DNA from: CAYGYG01 sp964354155
Lineage (GTDB): Bacteria; Hydrothermota; Tepidihabitantia; SM23-42; CAYGYG01
Reading direction: 5' to 3'
Assembly (NCBI GenBank): GCA_964354155.1
Contig: CAYGYG010000051.1
Location: 1 to 11,147, forward strand
DNA: 11,147 nt
Each line of letters opens with the position of its first letter. The first letter of the stretch is position 1. Under the pieces are notes generated by a model that worked only from the letters and a program-made list of their open reading frames with translations, was not told the DNA's origin and did not search any database. A program made the position numbers and the translations under genes. Below are positions 6,709 to 11,147 of this stretch, piece by piece.

Positions 6709-9083
6709 CGGCGCACCTTAAACTCGATTCGCCATTGCGTGCCCGGCTCCTTGCGCAGATCAAGCCGTCCTTCGAGCTGCTCAACGAGCGTGTTGACCAG
6801 ATGCAGACCGAGAGTCTGCGTCTGGCGATAGTCCAAATCGGCCGGCAGCCCGACGCCGTCGTCGCTAACGATGAGAGAATAACGGGCAGGGTCTTGGGCC
6901 TGCATTCGGATGGCAATCTTGCCCCGACGTCCCGCCGGGAAAGCATGTTTCAGCGAATTCGATACCAGTTCGTTGATGATCAAACCGCACGGCACCGCAG
7001 CATTCATGTCAATCGCCACCTGGTGAATGTCCACTTCGAGATCGACGTCCCCATGCGCGATCCCGTAGGATCTGAAGAGACCTCGAGCAAGGTCCTTGAC
7101 ATACTCGGAGAAATCGATCTGCGCAAAGTTGCCGGACGTGTAGAGTCTTTCGTGAATGAGCATCATGGATCTGATGCGATCCAGGCTGTCCCGGTACAGC
7201 TTCTTTACCTGCTCGTCGTCGAGGTACCGCGCCTGCAGGCTCAAAAGGCTGGCGATGATCTGCATATTGTTCTTGACCCGATGGTGAAGCTCGCGCAGGA
7301 GAACTTCTTTTTCCACGAGAGATCTCTTGGTTTGTTCCTCGGCCTGTTTACGTTCGGTGATGTCCTGAACCGTACCGATCAGCTTGACTACTCGGCCGCC
7401 CTCATCCTTGACTGTGTGCATGGTGGCCGTAAAAAACGCTTCTTTTCCGCCCGGAAGCCTCGCTTGGAGATCATATTGGAAGCTTTGCCCGGTCGCGATG
7501 GCTCTCGCTGCGTACTCACGCAGGATCGCATTCTGTTCCGCCGAGTAGTACTTGGCCTCTTCGTCAGGCCTCGGTGCACCCAACGCCCGGTCCCGCTGGT
7601 AAACGTTAAACGTCTGGTCAGACCAGGCCAGCGTTTTGCTATGGATATCATACTCCCAGTCCCCTATGCCTCCCATGGCCTGGGCTTCTTTCAGGCGCCG
7701 CTCGCTTTCCCGCAAAGCATCCTCTGCCCGCTTGCGCTCGGTGATGTCCAATTGCGTAGAAATACTGTAGAGTGGATTCCCATGTAGGTCATAGATCGTA
7801 TCAACATTGAGCAGGACGTCGCGCACTTCGCCCTTTCTGGTAATGATCTGCAGTTCCTCGTTCGTCAGCTTAGCGACCTGTTTCCACCTGGCAAGAAGGT
7901 TCCGGGCTTTCTCATGGAATGCGGGTGCGTAGATCGTGGCGATCAGGGGTCTACCTACCAACTCACTTTTATCCTGGTAACCAAGCGTCTTTACTGCAAT
8001 CCGATTACAGTCGAGAATCAACCCCTCAAAACTGACATTGTAGGCAAGCAACGGTAAATTCTCGAAGTACTCCAGCAGTTTGAAATGCTCTGCGGCAAGC
8101 GTCTCCTCGAGTTGTTTCCTTTCGGAAATATCGACGAAGGCTGCTTGAACCGCCGGTCGCCCTTCGTACACGATGCGACATGCAGACATCAAAGTCCAGA
8201 ATACGATCCCATCTTTCTTGACAGCACGAAATTCGTACTGCTCGGGTACATCTTTTCCCTGCAGGCGATCGCGGAAACGTTGGAAAAACATGGCGCGATC
8301 ATCAGAATGTATGACAGCCTGAAGTTGGTGCGCAGAGAAAGAGAGCAACTCCTCGGCTGTATAGCCCACCATCGCCGCCAGGGCGGGATTGACAAACACC
8401 AGACGTAATTCAGGCCCAACCCCGATGGCGATTCCCTGGAGAGAATGCTCGGCCAGAATTCGATATTTGTTCTCTGATGCCCTCATCTTGTTGTCGGCGT
8501 CTGCTTTTTCTGTTACATCCCTGATAATGCCCAGGGTGCCAAGGAATGCCTTCTTTGATCCTTGATTATAATGGCCTGCTGCACTGACATCACCGAACGC
8601 GATTACTTGCCCAATGACTTCTTCTTCCCCCTTTTTGGGAATCAATCTAATCAGGAGCTCATGAGTCTTTCGTTTGCCGGTCCTCCTTTCATCGAAAAGC
8701 TTCGGGGCATTTCCATCACCGGTTCTCTTACCTTCATATTTGGGCAGAATGTACTTCCGGCTGAAATTCTTGACATCATCGGGGTGGAGAATCTTGCTGA
8801 AATGCTGCCCCCTCAACTCTTCGGGTTCATATCCGAGGATGCGAACCGAGTCGTTGATAAAAGTGAAACGGCCTTCCGGGTCGATCATGTAGACGATGTC
8901 AGGCAATTCCCGTAGAATGTTGACATACTGCTCAGCGACGGGACGTGCTTTCCGGGTCTTGACGGCCCGGTTAGTCGCGATCGACTTTTTCTTCTTCAGC
9001 TCAATGGGGGAGTTTGGCCGACGCGTGCGCCGGTCTGAATGTGACCTCACGCCTGCTGCAAGTACTGGTCTCATTGGCCTCAT
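6705..9083 (-). CDS. Four-PAS sensor histidine kinase, HisKA_2 family
   Basis: 792-aa soluble kinase, complete. Four PAS domains lie at about 50-190, 200-325, 335-450 and 460-580, joined by linkers such as DISERKQLEE and DITERKRAED. The dimerisation domain carries ELHHRVKNNMQIIASLLSLQ, diagnostic of HisKA_2, with phospho-acceptor at His600/His601. The ATPase has NELVSNSLKHAF, SDDGVGLP and TLGLHLVNTL. The partner is probably the receiver at the N-terminus of the next protein (4-bp gene overlap). The start is uncertain. ATG 9083 is the first in-frame ATG after a TGA and has no good ribosome binding site. The first 50 residues are basic and unlike a folded domain. A better-placed ATG at 9102 reads a different frame, so initiation by coupling or a later start is possible. 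A 28-base stretch at 7722-7749 nearly matches the repeat in the leftmost kinase gene. Confidence 0.93.
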   Translation of the reverse strand: MRPMRPVLAAGVRSHSDRRTRRPNSPIELKKKKSIATNRAVKTRKARPVAEQYVNILRELPDIVYMIDPEGRFTFINDSVRILGYEPEELRGQHFSKILHPDDVKNFSRKYILPKYEGKRTGDGNAPKLFDERRTGKRKTHELLIRLIPKKGEEEVIGQVIAFGDVSAAGHYNQGSKKAFLGTLGIIRDVTEKADADNKMRASENKYRILAEHSLQGIAIGVGPELRLVFVNPALAAMVGYTAEELLSFSAHQLQAVIHSDDRAMFFQRFRDRLQGKDVPEQYEFRAVKKDGIVFWTLMSACRIVYEGRPAVQAAFVDISERKQLEETLAAEHFKLLEYFENLPLLAYNVSFEGLILDCNRIAVKTLGYQDKSELVGRPLIATIYAPAFHEKARNLLARWKQVAKLTNEELQIITRKGEVRDVLLNVDTIYDLHGNPLYSISTQLDITERKRAEDALRESERRLKEAQAMGGIGDWEYDIHSKTLAWSDQTFNVYQRDRALGAPRPDEEAKYYSAEQNAILREYAARAIATGQSFQYDLQARLPGGKEAFFTATMHTVKDEGGRVVKLIGTVQDITERKQAEEQTKRSLVEKEVLLRELHHRVKNNMQIIASLLSLQARYLDDEQVKKLYRDSLDRIRSMMLIHERLYTSGNFAQIDFSEYVKDLARGLFRSYGIAHGDVDLEVDIHQVAIDMNAAVPCGLIINELVSNSLKHAFPAGRRGKIAIRMQAQDPARYSLIVSDDGVGLPADLDYRQTQTLGLHLVNTLVEQLEGRLDLRKEPGTQWRIEFKVRR

Positions 9084-9102
9084 TGGTAATAATACTCAGC
9101 AT
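9001..9102 (-). CDS. Possible 33-codon leader ORF overlapping the HisKA_2 kinase start
   Basis: ATG 9102 has GGCGGAG ending 5 nt upstream, the only good ribosome binding site in this region. It reads 33 codons to a TGA at 9001-9003, inside the kinase gene but in another frame. The peptide begins MLSIITNEANE and resembles nothing I know. It may couple translation to the kinase start, or signal a mis-placed kinase start. Existence as a real peptide is doubtful. Confidence 0.2.
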   Translation of the reverse strand: MLSIITNEANETSTCSRREVTFRPAHASAKLPH

Positions 9103-9142
9103 TTCTACTCCGCCTGCAATCCCTTATTCACCTGATTGTCGT

Positions 9143-9160
9143 CTAAGTAGAAGTACTTAG
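9143..9160. promoter_or_regulatory. 18-bp dyad, candidate operator (copy B)
   Basis: CTAAGTA-N4-TACTTAG, a perfect 7-bp inverted repeat with a 4-bp centre, 60 bp upstream of ATG 9083. Core and spacing match the dyad at 3776-3793 (TARGTA-N4-TACYTA), while the 4-bp centres differ (GAAG versus TATC). I found no convincing sigma-70 promoter around it. Confidence 0.55.
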
Positions 9161-9163
9161 GAG

Positions 9164-9188
9164 CAACTGGGCACAGGACAACTGGGCA
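9164..9188. repeat. Short direct repeat, 10 bp at 15-bp spacing
   Basis: CAACTGGGCA occurs at 9164-9173 and again at 9179-9188. It leads into the degenerate purine-rich array that begins near 9222. Confidence 0.6.
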
Positions 9189-9221
9189 GAGAGCAGAATG
9201 ACGTAGGACGATAAAGAGTGC

Positions 9222-9332
9222 AGGGATACGGAGGGGCAAGGGTGCGGGGGTGCGGAGGAGCTGAAAGAGAGTGGATCGGAGGATCAGCATATCAGTGGGC
9301 AGGATATCAGCGGTCAGAAGAGCAGGAGATAC
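9222..9332. repeat. Degenerate purine-rich 8-bp tandem array
   Basis: On the plus strand the DNA divides into 8-bp words such as AGGGATAC, GGAGGGGC, AAGGGTGC, GGGGGTGC, GGAGGAGC, AGTGGATC, GGAGGATC and AGCATATC. Phase holds for nine words (9222-9293), slips by one base, and resumes at 9301 for about four more. Words share a loose RGNRGRNC pattern. A minus-strand reading frame through it (85 codons, rich in Pro and Leu) is a by-product. Confidence 0.55.
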
Positions 9333-9425
9333 CAGCGAGGGATGATGGACGACCGTTCGCATTGCTCACCAGGACGAGAGGACGAAATGACGCTCCGACT
9401 CACGGACCCGAGGACGCCTTGTCAA
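9333..9425. other. Non-coding stretch between repeats
   Basis: Continues the non-coding interval from 9103 to 9561. It holds loosely repeated GACGA/GGACG words (for example around 9373-9386) but no ORF with a ribosome binding site, no promoter match and no clear hairpin. Confidence 0.5.
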
Positions 9426-9471
9426 AATCCCCCTCTTTTCCCCCTTTGATAAAGGGGGATATAGGGGGATT
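9426..9471. repeat. Nested palindrome, possible bidirectional terminator or MITE-like repeat
   Basis: Outer arms AATCCCCCT (9426-9434) and AGGGGGATT (9463-9471) enclose a perfect inner hairpin, CCCCCTTT-GAT-AAAGGGGG (9440-9458). This style of C/G-run palindrome recurs in intergenic DNA of many environmental bacteria. It lies downstream of the 216-aa gene on the minus strand and could end its transcript; the following ATTTT is short for an intrinsic terminator. Confidence 0.65.
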
Positions 9472-9500
9472 AGAGTGCGGAAGCCAGGCATCGCGCAGGC

Positions 9501-9560
9501 CTCTAACGTTCAGCGTTCTAACGATATCAACGTTATTAACGTTACTAACGCTCTAAACGT
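9501..9560. repeat. Degenerate 9-bp AACGTT tandem array
   Basis: Read on the minus strand from 9560, units are AACGTTTAG, AGCGTTAGT, AACGTTAAT, AACGTTGAT, ATCGTTAG, AACGCTG and AACGTTAG: four 9-mers, then 8, 7 and 8 bp. The array begins right after the TAG stop of the 216-aa gene (9562-9564). The core AACGTT is itself palindromic. Confidence 0.6.
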
Positions 9561-9561
9561 T

Positions 9562-10212
9562 CTACTGCCGTTTCATGTTCAGTTTCTTGATGATCTCGTG
9601 GACATAGCCAGCTTCGCGGGTGCCAATGGCCTTGGCCAGGTCGGAGTCGGCTCCCAGGTTGGCCACGGCGGTCAAATTCAGATGGCCGTGGGCATGCTGA
9701 CTCACGAATTCCAGCTTTTCCGCCTCAGCTAATCCGGCGTCCAGGAGAAGGCCGGCCGCCGTATTAACGTGGGAGGTCATGACCGTCATTATCTTGTGAT
9801 CATCGACAAAGACCTCTTCATGACGATTGCCGTCGTACCACGCAATCCCGAAAGCAACTTGACCGTCATTGTTGAGCTGAAACATGTAGCTTTTGAAAAC
9901 GGATACAATCTCTCCGGTGTCCATAAAGGGACTCAGATAGGACTCCACCTGACCGGATTCTTTCTCCCCCGCCGAGTAATACTCGATTATCGCGTAGGCC
10001 GTGTCGGAAAAACAGATGCGCCCGAACGCCAGGAACAGCAGTTCCAGTCCTTCGGCCGAACAGACGATCGCGTACTGCGCCTTGAATGTGTCGCTGGTGA
10101 CATCGTATTTCCGGAAGCCCTCCTGGGGCTCAAAGATATGTCCGCTTTCATCTTTCATTATGAAGACACCGAGCGGCATGACGAAATCACGGCGAGCGGG
10201 CGTCGGGTCCAT
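9562..10212 (-). CDS. Conserved-looking protein of unknown function, 216 aa
   Basis: I do not recognise this protein. It is predicted cytoplasmic, with no signal peptide or membrane helix. Composition alternates hydrophobic strand-like segments (YAIVCSAEGLELLFLAFGRI, residues 47-66) with acidic stretches. A His-containing segment FVSQHAHGHLNLTAV lies about 168-182, and the C-terminal 15 residues are basic and helical-looking (YVHEIIKKLNMKRQ). ATG 10212 lies exactly 6 nt after a consensus -10 hexamer, so that start implies a leaderless mRNA. Alternative ATGs at codons 12 (10179) and 19 (10158) would give a short leader but lack clear ribosome binding sites. The upstream in-frame codon is TAA, three codons before. 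It stands alone between repeats. Real gene status is supported by length, promoter and sensible composition. Confidence 0.78.
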   Translation of the reverse strand: MDPTPARRDFVMPLGVFIMKDESGHIFEPQEGFRKYDVTSDTFKAQYAIVCSAEGLELLFLAFGRICFSDTAYAIIEYYSAGEKESGQVESYLSPFMDTGEIVSVFKSYMFQLNNDGQVAFGIAWYDGNRHEEVFVDDHKIMTVMTSHVNTAAGLLLDAGLAEAEKLEFVSQHAHGHLNLTAVANLGADSDLAKAIGTREAGYVHEIIKKLNMKRQ

Positions 10213-10217
10213 TGGCC

Positions 10218-10246
10218 ATTATAGCCGCTGCCCTTAATGATGTCAA
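10218..10246 (-). promoter_or_regulatory. Perfect-consensus sigma-70 promoter
   Basis: TTGACA (10246-10241) and TATAAT (10223-10218), both exact, with a 17-bp spacer. Predicted +1 about 6 nt after the -10 box is the A of ATG 10212. Exact matches in both boxes with ideal spacing are rare, so this is the best-supported promoter in the window. Confidence 0.88.
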
Positions 10247-10257
10247 GACGTTCTTGA
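10243..10257. promoter_or_regulatory. Dyad overlapping the -35 box, candidate operator
   Basis: TCAAGA-CGT-TCTTGA, perfect 6-bp arms with a 3-bp centre, sharing four bases with the -35 hexamer. A protein bound here would block RNA polymerase, giving a strong promoter that is normally shut. Confidence 0.5.
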
Positions 10258-10458
10258 GGTTAGGGGCGCGGACGGGGAAGAGCGACCGTGCATAGGGCAA
10301 TTGAGCATAGCGTCTTACATCACAATCATCAATTTCTGAATCGCTGTAATCCGATGCTTCATCGTCCCGAGTGCAGCGAGGGATCTCAGTCCTTCTATCG
10401 CTGTAATCGACGGCGCGTTCCACCGCAATAACTATTAAACTTCGTCTCGAAGGTCGAC
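10258..10458. other. Intergenic region with dispersed short repeats
   Basis: No gene seen. ATCGCTGTAATC occurs at 10340-10351 and 10397-10408, with a one-base variant at 11050-11061 beyond the lipoprotein gene. CGATG-CTT-CATCG (10352-10364) follows the first copy, and its GATGCTTCATCG part recurs at 11042-11053. On the minus strand, 10361-10388 reads like the GATCCCTCGCTGCACTCGGG type of dispersed intergenic repeat. Confidence 0.55.
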
Positions 10459-10815
10459 TTATAACACGTCGATCTGAAAGCTGATCACGAGCATACGATT
10501 GGTTGTTCGTTGATTGACTTTTTCTTCTTCGTCGACCGATATCTTGAATTGCAGCGTGTCGACCAGATCGGGCGAATCTTTATAGACCGTCCCGTTGATC
10601 TGTTCTCCTGACTTGGCGGTAAGGCGGTATTCGCCCGGGGTTGAGCCCTTCATTGCTACGCTATCACCGGTGGAAGAAACCAGATAATATCCATTAAACG
10701 GCACGCTCTTGCTCTGAGGGTTGGCGAAGCTGAGGAGTACATCGAATTCTTTCTTGGGACAAGAGAGGCCGAATAGAACGAGTCCGGCACATACCAGAAG
10801 CAGATATTTCTTCAC
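10459..10815 (-). CDS. Small predicted lipoprotein
   Basis: A 118-aa protein with a classic lipoprotein signal: MKKYLLLVCAGLVLFGLSC, basic n-region, hydrophobic core and lipidation Cys19. Gly at -3 makes the lipobox imperfect. The mature part is about 100 residues, polar and beta-rich in appearance, with a segment FNGYYLVSSTGDS (40-52) and an acidic stretch VDEEEK (94-99). No enzymatic motif is seen. The pattern resembles small beta-sandwich lipoproteins, but I cannot name a family. The start is GTG 10815, supported by AAAGGAGG 4 nt upstream. It would be anchored in the inner or outer membrane. Translation ends with TAA at 10459. Confidence 0.85.
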   Translation of the reverse strand: MKKYLLLVCAGLVLFGLSCPKKEFDVLLSFANPQSKSVPFNGYYLVSSTGDSVAMKGSTPGEYRLTAKSGEQINGTVYKDSPDLVDTLQFKISVDEEEKVNQRTTNRMLVISFQIDVL

Positions 10816-10840
10816 GTATCCTCCTTTGCTGCGACAGCGA

Positions 10841-10868
10841 ATACTAACATAATTGCCTCAGAAGTCAA
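10841..10868 (-). promoter_or_regulatory. Candidate sigma-70 promoter of the lipoprotein gene
   Basis: TTGACT (10868-10863), five of six, and TAGTAT (10846-10841), four of six, with a 16-bp spacer. It is placed to give a leader of about 20 nt containing the AAAGGAGG site. A weak dyad TCAAC-N6-GTTGA (10865-10880) overlaps the -35 box. Confidence 0.5.
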
Positions 10869-10958
10869 CAATGAAGTTGAAAAGCCACCGCCGACTCATT
10901 ATGCGCTCTCAAACCGTGATTACCTGTGGCGATGAATAGAGAAGGATGATCCGGAGTA

Positions 10959-11078
10959 GCGGGATTCATCCCGCGCCGAATAGTAGCAGGCTGACCTGTC
11001 CCGGCCCTCGGGAAGCCTGCGACTACAACTGCTTCACAGATGATGCTTCATCGCGGTAATCGATGCGCCTGCGGCGCA
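10959..11078. repeat. Cluster of three palindromic elements
   Basis: GCGGGAT-TC-ATCCCGC (10959-10974) is followed by a larger imperfect hairpin with arms GTAGCAGGCT (10983-10992) and AGCCTGCGACTAC (11014-11026), enclosing TCCCG-N5-CGGGA (10999-11013). Then comes TGCGCC-TGC-GGCGCA (11064-11078). No coding signal. It looks like a mobile or dispersed intergenic palindromic repeat, or a folded RNA. Confidence 0.5.
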
Positions 11079-11147
11079 CTAGTGTGGTGCGTCTAACAGA
11101 TCTTTACATTTGGAAATGTTTCTCATAATTGCATGTATTTAATAATT
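11079..11147. other. AT-rich window end
   Basis: Base composition shifts to AT-rich after about 11095. It contains ACATTT-GG-AAATGT (11106-11119). This is probably the upstream region of a gene beyond the right edge. No confident promoter. Confidence 0.3.

Noticed and set aside
6735..7787. 350-codon plus-strand ORF
   Set aside because: Antisense to the HisKA_2 kinase; again contains the LALGDV artefact of PAS linkers and no family motif.
9105..9362. 85-codon minus-strand ORF
   Set aside because: Lies in the degenerate 8-bp array; Pro/Leu-rich by-product with no ribosome binding site.
9222..9560. CRISPR-like array
   Set aside because: Periods of 8-9 bp with degenerate units and no unique spacers; not a CRISPR.
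10187..10423. 78-codon minus-strand ORF across the promoter region
   Set aside because: Overlaps the consensus promoter and short repeats; no ribosome binding site and repeat-like translation.
10440..10452. CTTCG-AGA-CGAAG hairpin followed by TTT as a terminator for the lipoprotein gene
   Set aside because: Only a 5-bp stem and three T residues; too weak to call.
11103..11129. TTTACA and CATAAT as a rightward promoter at the window end
   Set aside because: The spacer is only 15 bp and no downstream gene is visible to support it.

Overview
The window is a bacterial signal-transduction locus, moderately GC-rich, with every convincing gene on the minus strand. Large multi-PAS/GAF sensor kinases, a stand-alone MEDS protein and a small lipoprotein point to an environmental bacterium, probably with a diderm envelope. 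I cannot name the phylum. No tRNA, rRNA, CRISPR array, transposase or integrase was seen.

Layout in the direction of transcription (high to low coordinates). A small secreted lipoprotein (10815-10459) is followed by a 216-aa protein of unknown function (10212-9562). The latter sits behind a textbook TTGACA-N17-TATAAT promoter whose predicted +1 is the A of its ATG, with a dyad over the -35 box. About 480 bp of repeat-rich non-coding DNA follows, with a degenerate 8-bp array, a nested palindrome and a degenerate 9-bp array.

Next is a tightly packed operon. A four-PAS HisKA_2 kinase (9083-6705) overlaps by 4 bp a REC-PAS-GAF-GAF-HisKA_3 kinase (6708-4201). That kinase overlaps by 32 bp a stand-alone receiver (4232-3852). 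After a 224-bp leader with hairpins comes a second transcription unit: a pseudo-receiver/degenerate GGDEF protein (3627-2707), a MEDS-domain protein (2579-1968), and a PAS/GAF HisKA kinase (1945 to beyond the left edge). The last has a cysteine-rich N-terminal module.

The most interesting signal is that both units carry an 18-bp dyad of the same architecture in their upstream regions, TARGTA-N4-TACYTA with one extra paired base on each side (3776-3793 and 9143-9160). This suggests one regulator for both, making the two halves one system. The locus has three kinases from three dimerisation-domain families, one intact free receiver, one receiver fused to a kinase, and one receiver whose phospho-acceptor Asp is replaced by Glu beside a dead GGDEF. 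No DNA-binding output domain is visible. A plausible reading is a branched phosphorelay ending in protein-protein signalling. That reading is inference; the domain assignments rest on motifs visible in the translations.
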